Notes: generated by a model not told the origin, from the letters alone. 64,000 nt of DNA from Acholoe squamosa (GCA_949317995.1 OX439042.1:13929174-13993173); one strand, 5' to 3'. Shown: positions 46,236 to 57,959, counted from the stretch's first letter. Numbers and translations are program-made.

Positions 46236-48985
46236 AATACCAGAAATGTTAGTATCAGGGGTTGACTGCATGAAAGGTTCTTATGTATATCATAATGATA
46301 TAGGGTTAGGGAGAGCTGTTGTAGCGGTGTAAGTACTGATCTACACCTGCAGTGGCAAATGAAGTGACTCTCACTATGATAACAGGAGGTCCCACTTCAA
46401 TATCGTGTGCAATGCTTTCTGGATGGCTCTCGGGCCAAAATGAGCTTGTATGATGTTTGGGTGCCAATTTTGAATAATGAATCTGGCAATGCCTTTTTGA
46501 TTGCCATGTCGATGAAGCCCAAATCAATTCACCAGACACCTTTATCGCCCAGCTTAGCAAATCTATATGAGGACATATATATAGTTGGGCAGTGATAATC
46601 ATATGGGGGAGGTGGCCAACATGAACTAGAGCCTCTGTATATTGTGCTACCCCCAGGTGTTGGAATGCTGTACTACTTCCAGTACATGTCCTATTATGTG
46701 CTGCTGTATATGATGTATGATTCTGAAGCTATGCTGGAGGACCCAGATATAAATCTAGCAAAATTATTCCTGTTCCCCAGACATATATAGCAATACAAAA
46801 GGCATTGTTATATTAACTATGCAGCATTGGCACTCATCTATCTCATGGGCTGACAGCCTTCATTTAGATTGGATCTTTTGAAAAGATGTCATAATAACAA
46901 TATAAACATGTGCGATGTGCATTAAATGCTAAATCACTGTCTATACAATAATCAATGTTGAGCATTTATGATTTATATCTTTTGTGAGGATATAGTGCCA
47001 TTTTTTCGGGGAATTTGGTGGGAATATGGTGTCATCAATTTAACCTCAACTTTAACATAATCGGCGATGTAAACATTTGCATGTTTGGGACATAATTCAT
47101 CTGTAATTGTATGAATGAACTCCTTCATCATTCAATTCGATAACCCTCTGTGAAAAGTCTCTGTCCATCATCTGATATTGGATATATAACTTTGCTACGC
47201 TATAATGTAATTTGTGTGTTCTATCCGGGTTTGATGAAATGGACCAGAGACAACCACTTTGTAAAGTTTATCAATGCAATGCTCTAGCGTATTGCTCATC
47301 ATGCAATCTATTTTGAGACATTTTTATCCTAAATATGCCATAAGTTAAATATTAGGTGCTGAATTTCTTGTAAAGAGGTTGCCGTTTGAGAGCTTGTAAA
47401 TGGAATAATGTATGAAAGTGTTAGAGTCATGCTTTTTTACATGACTGCTGTTTCTTCAATAACACTAAACTGCTCAATTAAATATATTGATGTAGCAGAA
47501 TTCTGTTGCATTTTGTTGCAGGTATTTCTTACTTTTTACATGTGTATACATTCATATCATTGCTACATATACATCGGGATCCTGTATTAAAGAATATGGT
47601 ATCAATTCTGTATAATACGTTATGCACCTGTCACTTCTGAAGATAATGTGATGTTTGAAATTGTTTATTCTTTATTCTGATAATAAAACCTCTGAGTATA
47701 CATGCTAGATCTTTATCTGAATTCATCGAAAAACAAACATGGTACACGACATTTCCGCAAAGTATACTTTCTATTATAATAGAAAGTATTGAGGTATCAT
47801 TGAAATGGATGAGGAAGTCTGGACTACAAAACCCAGCATATCATTGATTATTGGTTTTGGTCTATCTTTGGGCTTGATGTGAAGAAATGAAATGAATTTT
47901 CAGAGTAGAGTTGAGAGGTACATGCTTATTTCAATGAAATTCCCCACCCAAGGAAAGAGATGGTAAAAAAATGATGATGATTTTCCATTGGCATTTCACA
48001 GCCATACAAACCCATACAAAAGGAATGGATACAAATGAAAGGGACACACAATTTTAAAATGCTCTTTGGTCTTGAGTTATCAAGTGAGTACTTCACAAGG
48101 CTAGGGCTGCATCAATACATCATGCCGACCATGTACAAGGCCCATTCATTTTTCATATGGTTGATATAGGTAATGAAATGAAAAACAGATTCACCCCCTG
48201 TGGTAATGCATGAGTGAATCTGTATTTCATGGCAAATTTGTGGAAGGTAACCTCAATGTATATGGGCGTTTTTATGTTAATCTACCCTACAGGTATATTC
48301 AGTTTACCTACAGGTGCTGTAATGGCACATTTTGATCACAGAGGAACATGAACCTGGGTGAGGTCCTGTAACACCTTTAAAAGTTCAGTCCACATGCACT
48401 GACAGCTAGACTAAGCAAAGTTTGTTTGGGGTCCGAGACCAAACTCCTTGAACCAAAGTCAGAAAATTCAGATAAAATGGTTCAAAGAGTTTCTAAGTAG
48501 TAAGGAACCATTATTTCAATTCTAGATGCTACATCCATCACTGTCTACTGTATTCTATCTCTTTAATTTATATAATTCCTTTTTAAACTACACTGTAAAA
48601 AGATGTCGAAATAGTGGTGCATTCCTCGTCCCAAAGTTGCAAGAGCCTGGGGCTTCTTGTAAAAACGACACTGGTGCAATGCTTTGCAATTATGGTGGTC
48701 CACTGTTCAGTTTTACGAGGATCCGTGGTATATTCAACAGTTATTATTTACAGTTCATCCTAAGGTGCGCAAACCCAGATGACTATTGGAAATAGATTGT
48801 AAAAGCCCTATTTTGGGACCCGTGTCTACATTTTTAGGTCTAGCTATATTTTACTTGCGTCTAAACCTTGAATGTATCATTGCAAACTAAGCACAAAACT
48901 AAGTTTCAATAAAAGGGATTTTTTTCAGACGTACTATACTTGAACTCTATCAGTACAAGTATCCATATCTAATGACATTTTCTTC
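46236..48985. other. intergenic, nothing recognised
   Basis: No gene supported. A CACTGTAAAAAG at 48591 (after TA) looks like the left end of a CACTG MITE whose right end I cannot find. AATAAAA at 47683 could be a polyadenylation signal of nothing visible. Confidence 0.4.
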
Positions 48986-49041
48986 TTTTGTTTTACAGAA
49001 CATATGTGAGGCAACTTTCGGCGAGTCATTTTCTCACCATC

Positions 49042-50682
49042 ATGGATGCTTGTGTGGAGGTGGCAAAACAAGCAATGAGGGCTTCGTCCCTCAAAGGAGT
49101 ATCACGAATAATGTCTGCTCGTACAGGTCTTCACAGGGCAGTATGGAGCACTGCAGTAATCTGCTTTCTCGGAGTATGCATGTTAACAGTATCGCTAAAC
49201 ATTTTAGCCTTTTTGGAATATCCAAAGGTTGTGAATGTTGAAGAGAAGCCAATAGATTTCAAAGACCCAAATGGGACTGTGCCATACCCTACAATAACTG
49301 TGTGTAATCTAAATCAAATTAGTAGTAACCTATCTGCATTTGAGCATAATGGCATTCCTCTGCCAAAAGACTACTTTAAGAAGGTTCATGAAGTATTATC
49401 TTGCAAGAACTGCTCAAAAAAAAGGAGAGAAACAGTTGAAATGGCTAAAACCTATCTCCTGACATCTAGAGGATACTACCAGCATCTAGGAATGGATGCA
49501 ATGAGAAAAGTTGGAAACCCGCACCTTGTTCTAAACTGTAAAGTCTATACGATGTATGGGACAGCGGGCAAGGTATCCACCTGTGAGGAACAATCAATAA
49601 TAAAGTCTTATATAAACCCTGATGCAGGCATATGCTATACGTACAGCAACAAGGTATCAAATAAAGAAAGGATTGTTGGTTTTAGTTTCATCTTATATCT
49701 TGACAGTGGGAAGGACAATTTATTTAATGAATTTCAACCTGATTTCATCCCTCCAGCCACCTCTGGGGTTGCAATATATGCCTCTGATCCAAATACAGTC
49801 CCAAATATTCTAGGGACTTTAGCTCTTGCTTCACCCGGCATGTCAACTTCGATATACATAAAAGCCACTCGAATAGATAGGCTCCCAAAGCCATATTCAC
49901 AAAATGACTGCATTGATGTTGATAAACATGATAAGGTGCCATACCTTGATAAAATGTTTAATTATGATTCAAATACTTGTTTTGGTGATTGCACTGTGCA
50001 GTATGTGATAGAAAAATGTAACTGTACAGATCTGTGGCTGGTGCAAAACCCTGAGATAAAACCTCCTACGTATGATTACTGCAGCTCTCTTAGACTCCCA
50101 CGAGACAAGCTATGTGACAATCTGGCATGTTCTGAGAAGCAAAAATCACATGCATATAATCACTGCAGGGAGAAGTGCAAGGAACCTTGCAGTGAAATCA
50201 AATATGGGTTTAGACATACAACCGCTAAATGGCCACTTCCCGCTCAGATTGGATCATTTTATGCAAATGTTATACAGAAAAATGTTCATCTTCGGAATAA
50301 ATTTGGCCATCTTGAGAAAATAGCAAAGGCAATTGAAATTGGAGACCCCTCAGTCACAGATTGGGACAGGACGCGTCTATCAAAGGCAATAGATGAGAAC
50401 TTTGCCATGGGATCATTCTATCTGTTAGATCATTATTACACACATTTTGAATCAAAACCCAAATTTACAGCTGATGCCCTAATTTCTCAACTTGGGGGTG
50501 CCTTTAACCTTTGGTCAGGGATAACAGTCGTCATTATAGTTGAATTAATTGATTACATTATCACAGTTTACAATCTGCTCAATCAAAAGGACAAAAAGCA
50601 GGAATCTGTACCATTGCAATCAGGCCCTAATACTAACCCAAACCATAATACAGACAGCAAGGATTCTATCAATTCTGAGTGA
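49042..50682 (+). CDS. DEG/ENaC-family sodium channel subunit, copy 2
   Basis: 546 residues from the ATG at 49042 (context catcATGG). An in-frame ATG at 48988 lies within or before the 3' splice site (TTTTGTTTTACAG, AG at 48997-48998), so it is intronic and rejected. Layout as in copy 1: SSLKG at 15-19, TM1 about 33-58, post-TM1 YPTITVCNLN (82-91), Cys-rich ectodomain with CFGDCTVQY, KCNCTD and KCKEPCSEIKY, TM2 with LGGAFNLWSGIT. The C-tail is short and polar (VPLQSGPNTNPNH). Again Lys-Gly replaces His-Gly and GIT replaces Gly-x-Ser. It is clearly paralogous to copies 1 and 3, and old enough that UTRs do not align by eye. Confidence 0.95.
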   Translation: MDACVEVAKQAMRASSLKGVSRIMSARTGLHRAVWSTAVICFLGVCMLTVSLNILAFLEYPKVVNVEEKPIDFKDPNGTVPYPTITVCNLNQISSNLSAFEHNGIPLPKDYFKKVHEVLSCKNCSKKRRETVEMAKTYLLTSRGYYQHLGMDAMRKVGNPHLVLNCKVYTMYGTAGKVSTCEEQSIIKSYINPDAGICYTYSNKVSNKERIVGFSFILYLDSGKDNLFNEFQPDFIPPATSGVAIYASDPNTVPNILGTLALASPGMSTSIYIKATRIDRLPKPYSQNDCIDVDKHDKVPYLDKMFNYDSNTCFGDCTVQYVIEKCNCTDLWLVQNPEIKPPTYDYCSSLRLPRDKLCDNLACSEKQKSHAYNHCREKCKEPCSEIKYGFRHTTAKWPLPAQIGSFYANVIQKNVHLRNKFGHLEKIAKAIEIGDPSVTDWDRTRLSKAIDENFAMGSFYLLDHYYTHFESKPKFTADALISQLGGAFNLWSGITVVIIVELIDYIITVYNLLNQKDKKQESVPLQSGPNTNPNHNTDSKDSINSE

Positions 50683-50879
50683 TACAAGTACAAATGCATT
50701 CCAATGACAATGACTGTGTAAGGGAAGGGATTTTGCATTGCTTCACAGGTTGACCATCGGGGCGGTCACACCACTGCAGATGGCATTGGCGGCGTTGCAT
50801 TGGCCATATCAATATGAAACCTGTGTTATAGAGTCCAAACTAGCCCAGCAGCTTGCTCCACCAAAAGCTAACAGTGTTA
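50683..50879. other. 3' flank of channel copy 2
   Basis: Presumed 3' UTR and intergenic; nothing specific seen. Confidence 0.4.
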
Positions 50880-51139
50880 CACTGAAAAAAAATATTCTTA
50901 CTCAATTGAGTCTGGTTCTAGACTCAGGCAATGTCGCCAAAGTGAGTATCATTTGACACTTAGCCTGATCCTGGGTTGATACTCAGGCAGAGCCAGAGTA
51001 TATAACCCCAGGATCATTAGGCATCAGGATGTGCCAGAGTGTCACTCCAGGATCAGGCTGAGTCTCAAAACATACTCATTTTTGCGACATTGCCTGAGTC
51101 TGTATCCAGACTCCAGTGAGTGAGAATATTTTTTCAGTG
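50880..51139. mobile_element. foldback MITE, TA|CACTG type
   Basis: CACTGAAAAAAAATATTCTT at left, the inverted AGAATATTTTTTCAGTG at right, TA on both sides. Inner arms AGACTCAGGCAATGTCGC and its complement make it almost fully palindromic. Closely related in sequence to 52706-52898 (GATCCTGGG, CCTGATCC core). Confidence 0.85.
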
Positions 51140-52164
51140 TAGCTTTCCTGTTGCAAGCAGCTGCGGCCAGTGAAATACGGCAGAAGCCGCCAGCGTAACC
51201 GCAGCTTTATTCACACAGTAAGGTGAAATACGACAACACAATTTCTGTCTCTTTTTGTGACTATAGCTGTGAGAGTGGTGAGTTGTATCTTGTTGGTCTA
51301 AATCAAGTAATTTGGAGAAATCATCAACCAGCAGGGGAATCTGAATTTTTTCCAACCCCGGTTTTGGGCCAAAGACTTTTCAATTCAATCTAGGTCGGCT
51401 ACTATTGGAGTTATGTGTATGGTTGCTTATTGTAGTATAATCTTTGGATATACTATTTCTCTCTTGTGATTCTAATAACAGGGTCCTTTGTGATTCTGAA
51501 TCACTGATATGCCAATATGAAGGAGTCATTCCATTTTGTGTACTGTGACACACATAAGCTACCTGCACAACTGTATTTATTTGCTGATTGCTCAACCCCC
51601 TCCCCCTTTTAATGTGCCACAATATAACCATTGAATGCAGCATAATGATAGCTAGATTTTGTAAAGTGCTACATGTACTATGTGAATGTACTGAAAGTTG
51701 CTCTCTCATTACATAGGTCTATAAGCTAAATGATAACCTACACAATCATAATACATTATGTACCCCCCAAACATATGATACCTATACTTGCACTCCAATA
51801 CATATTTCAGAGTTCAGCTGGAATCTCACATTAAAATTGCCTTTGCATTACATTGTTTCCAGAGGTGTATTGATAAGCTTATACTTAAGAGACGATATGA
51901 TGCTTATCTATAGATGTGTCCCAAACAGATAAATCATACTGTGTTTGGTTTTTCTTTTTGTTTCTTTTCTACAAAAACAAAAGCTGAAACTCTTGCCATT
52001 TCTAATAACTTACCTTGACAAGTCATTTTAATTCCCTGCCCATCTGTAACATTTAACAACTTCTGATTTTGATTCTTCCACTTTCTGTGACTCACAAGTT
52101 CGATCCTCACTTAACCATTGATTTCTCCTTGATTTACAAAGACCCAATACATCCCTGAGGCCTA
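51140..52164. other. intergenic, nothing recognised
   Basis: No supported gene. Confidence 0.45.
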
Positions 52165-52486
52165 CACTGTAAAAAATAACTGCTTAATCTACCAGGCATC
52201 CTTGTAAAACTGAACAGTGAACCACTGTATTTATATAGTAGGGGTCAGTGTAGTATTTACAGTGTAGTATTTACAGTGTAGTATTTACCGTGTAGTATTT
52301 ACAGTGTAGTATTTACAGTGTAGTATTTACAGTGTAGTTTTTACCGTGTAGTATTTACAGTGTATTATTTACAGTGTAGTATTTACAGTGTAGTATTTAC
52401 AAGAAGCCCCAAGTGAAAAGAACGACAGATCTCTGTCAACTTTGGGAAGAGTATTCTTTAGTTATTTTGACTTTTTTTTTACAGTG
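52165..52486. mobile_element. MITE, TA|CACTG type, with expanded 14-bp repeat
   Basis: CACTGTAAAAAATAAC at left, TTTTTTACAGTG at right, TA on both sides. It contains the 11-copy 14-bp array at 52247-52400. Confidence 0.8.
52247..52400. repeat. 11 x 14-bp tandem repeat
   Basis: Unit AGTGTAGTATTTAC, 11 copies, four or so with single changes. Across unit joins it reads TTTACAGTGTA, the tip of the host MITE's own terminal repeat plus its TA target. Confidence 0.95.
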
Positions 52487-52705
52487 TACAGACCTGTGCT
52501 CAAAATGAGCGATTGTATCAGCTTTGCCAATATTAGCCATTCATCCAGCTCAATGCATATCCTCACATATTGTGTCAATGGATTAATAAAGGCCAGTGAA
52601 ATAAATTTGTAACAGCAGTCTGCCTTCTTTGCTTTAGACATATTATGTGAAGTGATCAAACCAACAGTCGCCACAGAATTCAGTTTACCTGTCCTTAAAG
52701 CCCCA

Positions 52706-52898
52706 CACTGAAAGGAATTTCTTACTCATGTGAGGCTGGATCCAGACTCAAACAATGTCACAAAAATGAGTATGATTTGAGACTCAGCCTGATCCTGGGA
52801 TTATAGTCTAGCAGACCCATAGTATCACCCCAAGATCAGCCTCAGGATCTGCTGAGTCTGGATCCAGCCTCACATGAGTAAGATGTTTTTTTTCAGTG
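52706..52898. mobile_element. foldback MITE, CACTG type
   Basis: CACTGAAAGGAATTTCTTAC and inverted right end TTTTTTTCAGTG, flanked by CA on both sides, probably a mutated TA. Inner arms GAGGCTGGATCCAGACTC and its complement. Same family as 50880-51139. Confidence 0.8.
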
Positions 52899-54575
52899 CA
52901 GGGTAGTTTTAACAATGTGATATCTACAGTAGTATATCCTTTTTTCTGCACATCTTTTGATATATATATTCAATATATTCTCGACAGGTGTGCAGCTTAT
53001 AGATGGGTATTTAGTACTATAGAGCAGTATACTTAAACTTACCAGGCCCAATTGGGCCCCAGATATGGTTTTTAGCCTTCTCCCAAAATGAGAGTATGGA
53101 TAATATGTGGGCGACTGATACACAGGGATTTATGGTAGTTCCTATACTCATTTAAGCCCTCATTCCCTTGACCCTAACGGATGCATTAATGTAAAGATAT
53201 GCAAAAATATGATAAAACCGAATCCAAACACCTCATAAGATTTTTTACAACACAGGGTTCAAACTTGTAGCCTTAAATTGCCATGCACATCTGACTGGCA
53301 TAAGTGAAAAGACATTCAATAACCCCACCTGATACCGTATTGAATCAGCCAAAGTAAATACTCCCTCCTGTCGTAATTAATACTATGTAAATTTGTGTGC
53401 AGTTACTAATCAATGAAATGTAATGCCTTCAATTGTTTCCACGACAAACATTATTTATTATTCCCATAGCAACTAATGCACATATTTCGTACAGAGCTGT
53501 TAACCTTTACCCCTTTAAAGGTCAATTGAACATTAGTGCATCATGTGCCTTGGTTGTCATGATACTACACCCTTGGTGCATCATTACGCCACTAGGAGGC
53601 TGTGTCGACCCACATGGTCAGTTAAAGGGCTATATATAAAGTTTCCCATGAAATAAGTCCTATTTTCATGAATGCAGCTAGTTACTCAACAAAGCTCCAT
53701 TTAGTCAGAGTGGTAAACTAACCTAATAGGCTAATTGTAAAGGGTAAAGTGGCTCAGTGTGTATCCCATAAATCAGCCTCTGTGTTTACTTAGGAAATGA
53801 CATAACACACTGTCTCACACCCTGTCTATTACCATGTGTGATAGTTACTGGTGAGTAATGGAGTAGCCATTCATCATCAGCAGGGGGTAGGGTAACAGAG
53901 AGGTGGAAAAAATATTTGACCCCTGGAGGGGGAAATTATCCATGAAAAGTTTCCATGGCCTAAAAAGCAGATTGGGGAAAGCAAATCATTGACTAAAAAC
54001 AGGGTTATCGTTCACTCATCTCCACTCCTGCCCCCTTGATAAATGATGATCACTCCCCAATACACACAGTTAATTTAGTTGCAGGGTTGAGTACACTAAG
54101 GAAGGTCTTTGATTCACCTTCCATTTAGCAAAGAGTTTGGACACGACTAGCCTCCCTCAATTGCAAAATAAGAAACAGGAGGTGATAAACCCAGTGGGGA
54201 ATCCAGGATTTGAAAAAGAGAAGTATGTTCCTTCTATGATTTTTTTTTAAATAGGCATATTCTTTACTAAAGGACAAAAGAACTTTGGTAAAGGTTCATT
54301 ATGCATAGACTTTAAAGTACATGTGTTCGGTAGAATCTATACTGAGATCTATACTTTTTTCAAGTTTGAACATTTCTATATTGACTGAATGTGTCATAAC
54401 AATGAGCGTTTTATGAACAGCCAATTATATATAGATGAACAAAATGAATGTGTAAATATAAGAATAAATATTATATAAATAATCTTAACATTGACCAATT
54501 TGAAGTTTTGTGCATCACCTTTTGTCTTATAAAACAATATGTATGTATATTCCTAATTATTTTTACCTACTTCAG
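52899..54575. other. intergenic and 5' UTR intron of channel copy 3
   Basis: No supported gene. The 3' end is a splice acceptor TTTACCTACTTCAG (AG at 54574-54575). Confidence 0.5.
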
Positions 54576-54587
54576 GAAGAAAAAAAT

Positions 54588-56240
54588 ATGGATAAATACA
54601 GAGAGGAACTAACACGTGCTATGAAGGTTTCCAGCTTAAAGGGTGTAAATAGGATCCTTTCAGCAACCAATTCATTCCGCAGGGGTATTTGGATAGTAAC
54701 TGTGCTATCATCTTTTGCCATGTGTCTGTTCAATGTATCCTTAAACATTCAGACCTATCTAAAATACCCAACAATACTGAATGTGGATAAAAAGGTGATA
54801 GATTTTAATGATCCAAATGGTACTATCCCAATTCCAACCGTGGCTGTGTGCAGCCTGAACCCGCTTGGCAGTAATTTGTCTGTGTTTAAACAGACTAGAG
54901 TACCCCTACCTAAGGACTACCAGAAAAGGGTACATGAATTAACATCATGTAACAACTGTTCTACACAACAGAAAAGGCTTGCAGGTGGATTGAGGTCAAT
55001 GCTGCTGACTAACAGGGGCTACTACATGTATGTTGGCATGGAGGCTATGGCAGCAGTGGCAAGCAAAGACCTCATACGCAAATGTCATGTTTATACCTAC
55101 ATTGGTTCATCATTGATAGCATTTCAATGCAAAATGTTCACCACAAGTTACTCCTTTATTCACCCTGACACAGGTATTTGTTATGTCTATGAAGCTCTGC
55201 CAATGTCAGAAAACCTTTTGTCATCCCCTGTTGTAGGCTACAGTTGGACAGTTCACTTGGATAATCCTGTCTCCAACCCAAACAATCAATACATGCCAAG
55301 TCACACCCCAGCAGCAGCATCAGGTGTTAAAGTTGCAGTTTTTAATCCTTTAGTCGTCCCAAACATATTTGCTTCAGAAGCAATTGCTGGTGCAGGTAAA
55401 TTAACAAATATCCAGCTGGAAATCACCCGAGTTGATAGACTATCACCACCATACTCTGAGAGAACTTGTTATGATGTTGATGAGGTTGACAGGATTTCAT
55501 ATTTTGAGAGGGAGTATCTTTATGATCCAATCAGCTGTTACACAAACTGTTCAATAGAAACCATGATTGAACTTTGCAACTGCACGGATATTTCCTGGTT
55601 AAAGAACCCTGAGAGTGAGGTACCAACATTTGAGTATTGTATATCTGCACACCAATCTATCGACCAGATACATAGAAATTTCAAATGCAGAATTAATTCT
55701 AGGGACAGAGTCATATCCAAATGTGATGAAAGATGTAAGGAACCTTGTAAAGAGATTAGATACTCGCTTTCCTCAGCTTCAGCTAAGTGGCCACTTCCAT
55801 CCCAGGTCGGGTCATTCTATGAGAACGTTATTAATGAGGATGCAGTTCTTAGGGAGAAATACCACAAGTATATTGACATAGGAAAGGACATGGCAACTGG
55901 GAGTAGCAATGTCTCAGATATGGAAGCAGTACTGGCATCAAGAGTGATTGAAGATAACTTTGCTGAGGTAACATTACAGCTGTCCGATATCTACTACACC
56001 CATTATGAATCTAAACCACAAATGAGAATATGTGACCTTATTTCGCAGCTGGGAGGAACACTGAATCTGTGGTCAGGTATAACATTTATGGTCTGCATTG
56101 AAATCTTTGAGGTGCTCATCAGCATGCTTGGTCTGTTGCGGAATGGAAACGGTGTGATCCATGCTAGCCACAAGGAGAAGAATTCCAAGACATTTCTGCA
56201 TAAAATTAAAGTGGGTTCAAAATCAACTGGACACCATTAG
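54588..56240 (+). CDS. DEG/ENaC-family sodium channel subunit, copy 3
   Basis: 550 residues from the ATG at 54588, 12 bases into the exon; the ATG at 54510 lies upstream of the splice acceptor and is rejected. SSLKG at 15-19, TM1 about 33-58, IPTVAVCSLNPLG after TM1, a Cys-rich ectodomain with CYTNCSIE, LCNCTD and RCKEPCKEIRY, TM2 with LGGTLNLWSGITFMVCIEIF. It has a longer insertion after the ICYVYE segment (PMSENLLSSPVVGYSW) than copy 1 or 2. The tail is basic (HKEKNSKTFLHKIKVGSK). Carries the same KG and GIT replacements. Lies 3.9 kb from copy 2, same strand: a tandem pair. Confidence 0.95.
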   Translation: MDKYREELTRAMKVSSLKGVNRILSATNSFRRGIWIVTVLSSFAMCLFNVSLNIQTYLKYPTILNVDKKVIDFNDPNGTIPIPTVAVCSLNPLGSNLSVFKQTRVPLPKDYQKRVHELTSCNNCSTQQKRLAGGLRSMLLTNRGYYMYVGMEAMAAVASKDLIRKCHVYTYIGSSLIAFQCKMFTTSYSFIHPDTGICYVYEALPMSENLLSSPVVGYSWTVHLDNPVSNPNNQYMPSHTPAAASGVKVAVFNPLVVPNIFASEAIAGAGKLTNIQLEITRVDRLSPPYSERTCYDVDEVDRISYFEREYLYDPISCYTNCSIETMIELCNCTDISWLKNPESEVPTFEYCISAHQSIDQIHRNFKCRINSRDRVISKCDERCKEPCKEIRYSLSSASAKWPLPSQVGSFYENVINEDAVLREKYHKYIDIGKDMATGSSNVSDMEAVLASRVIEDNFAEVTLQLSDIYYTHYESKPQMRICDLISQLGGTLNLWSGITFMVCIEIFEVLISMLGLLRNGNGVIHASHKEKNSKTFLHKIKVGSKSTGHH

Positions 56241-56460
56241 ATATATTTAAATGCCTGATAGGGTCACCTCTGTAAGGTAATTCTGCAAAGGGGTGTTCAA
56301 TAGAAGATGGGGAGCATAGATTTATTTGGCTGTTGGGGAACGGAATTAAACAGCATAGATGCCAGCCAGAAGGAGAAGCATTCTAAAAGTGTGGTGAACA
56401 TTTAGATATAACTAAATATCTAAAAGGATCAGCTAGGTAAATCATTTCTAAAAATGTGGA
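56241..56460 (+). repeat. degenerate duplication of the copy 3 gene end
   Basis: About 56355-56460 (GATGCCAGCCAGAAGGAGAA, then ATATAACTAAATATCTAAAAGG) resembles the last coding bases and 3' flank at 56158-56275 (CATGCTAGCCACAAGGAGAA, then ATATATTTAAATGCCTGATA). The offset is near 195 bp, with heavy divergence. Non-coding. Confidence 0.5.
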
Positions 56461-56867
56461 ATACGTCGGGTGGAGGAGAAAACTTCTCTTTGTTGAGTCT
56501 TTTACATTTGGCACGATTAGCCCACATATCCTGACAATCCAGCCCTTTAAACTCCTAGACTCTCACACCACATCTTTTCCATTCCTATATATATGGATTG
56601 TAAACTGGTACACTTTTGCAAGGAGAGGTAGGGAGAAACTAGAGTCTTGTGAGTAATTTGAAAGGAAATCCACAAGAAACATACGAGGGATGTACATGGT
56701 CTATTACGTGGATAACATATTTTACATTTACTGACCATGTATTTATATCATTTATCACAGGGGACGAGCTGCCTAGGGTAGAAGCAACATTTTTACTGAT
56801 GCTTCTGTACATACAGGAGGTGACCGGATTTGGTAATATAGTCTTGAACCTAGAAGTACTCAGCATG
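56461..56867. other. intergenic, nothing recognised
   Basis: A 171-codon frame from 56649 runs into the repeat at 56868-57045 and is not credible as a gene. Confidence 0.45.
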
Positions 56868-57045
56868 GGGCGGGCTTCCCTAGCCCACTTAAAAGGGTCT
56901 ATTTCTCCTCTTTCCTATCTCCTCGGATGTGTGTGGTGCACATATGCGTGGGCACCGGCACATTCCTCTGTGAAATTGTGTAATGTCGTTGTCGCCATGA
57001 ATATGACCTTAGCTGTCGAAATGGCGTTACTCACTCACTCAGCAT
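56868..57045 (-). repeat. short interspersed repeat, copy 2 (inverted)
   Basis: Reverse complement matches 46038-46235 over nearly its full length, with scattered mismatches. Confidence 0.8.
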
Positions 57046-57729
57046 GGGGACATCTAGTTGGGAAAAGTGGAACTAGAGAAAACAAGTGTCATACACCTGT
57101 GAGCCCAACATTACCCAGTATTCTACACCACACTGCTTTGTTCCTATATACATGTGCATATTGATCCGGTTTTGTGATTATAATGAATAGTGTTGGCTCT
57201 ATCTACCTGATATATCCCCCGTCTTGAACCTTAACAATTCTATTTTGCCTTGCTGTAATGGACATGATACTTGATCCTTTATAGTTATATTTATTGATAG
57301 TCACTCACATATTAACTATCAAACTGTACATATTTTGACTTCAAGAGATCAAATTGCACCTAAAGTCGGACACCTCAGACGAGGAATGGCCCTACAGTCA
57401 GACACCTTGTTATGGTGAATATCTCCATATAAAATATGCTGTAATTGCACATAGGATACCTTCAAAACTCCAATCTACAATTTTGATATCCAATGCATTA
57501 TACAATGCATCAGATAGGCCTGGTTCCTGCCCTTATAACAGCAGATGTGTCCAAGCCATTTATTTGAAGAAGCAGCGCTGCAAAGTGTTATAAAAAATAT
57601 TTAGATCACCAGAGTGTGGCCTATATACATTACATATAATACATTTCTTACTTGTGCCCTTTATTGATAGCAACCATTGAACGTCAATATGATTATTACT
57701 CCGATTTAGGTGGTTGAACATATTATTAG
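57046..57729. other. intergenic, nothing recognised
   Basis: No supported gene or repeat. Confidence 0.45.
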
Positions 57730-57959
57730 TACAAGATACACCTTCATCTACATGGGCACATAGACCTCCTCTACCTCAGGTAGACAGATGATCTCTTCCT
57801 CGGGTAGACAAAGTTTGCCTTCTGTACCCCAAGTGCATAAGAGATCTCTACCTCAGATGGACTATGAATTGCTCGTCTACCTGAGGTAGTGCAGGAACTG
57901 CTTATCTACATCCGGTAGACAACTGCTTATCCACCTCAGGTAGACTTTGACCTGCCTTA
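57730..57959. repeat. CTACCTCAGGTAGAC minisatellite, left part
   Basis: At least six copies of a palindromic core CTACCTGAGGTAG, spaced about 25-50 bp. It continues at 61518-61775 beyond the inserted LINE. Confidence 0.8.

Noticed and set aside
48988-49041. Upstream ATG extending channel copy 2 by 18 residues
   Set aside because: It begins before the 3' splice site at 48997-48998, so it is intronic; the ATG at 49042 matches the starts of the paralogs.
52247-52400. CRISPR-like array
   Set aside because: No spacers: it is a pure 14-bp tandem repeat in a eukaryotic MITE.
56649-57164. 171-codon + frame
   Set aside because: Its second half is antisense to a short interspersed repeat also present at 46038-46235.
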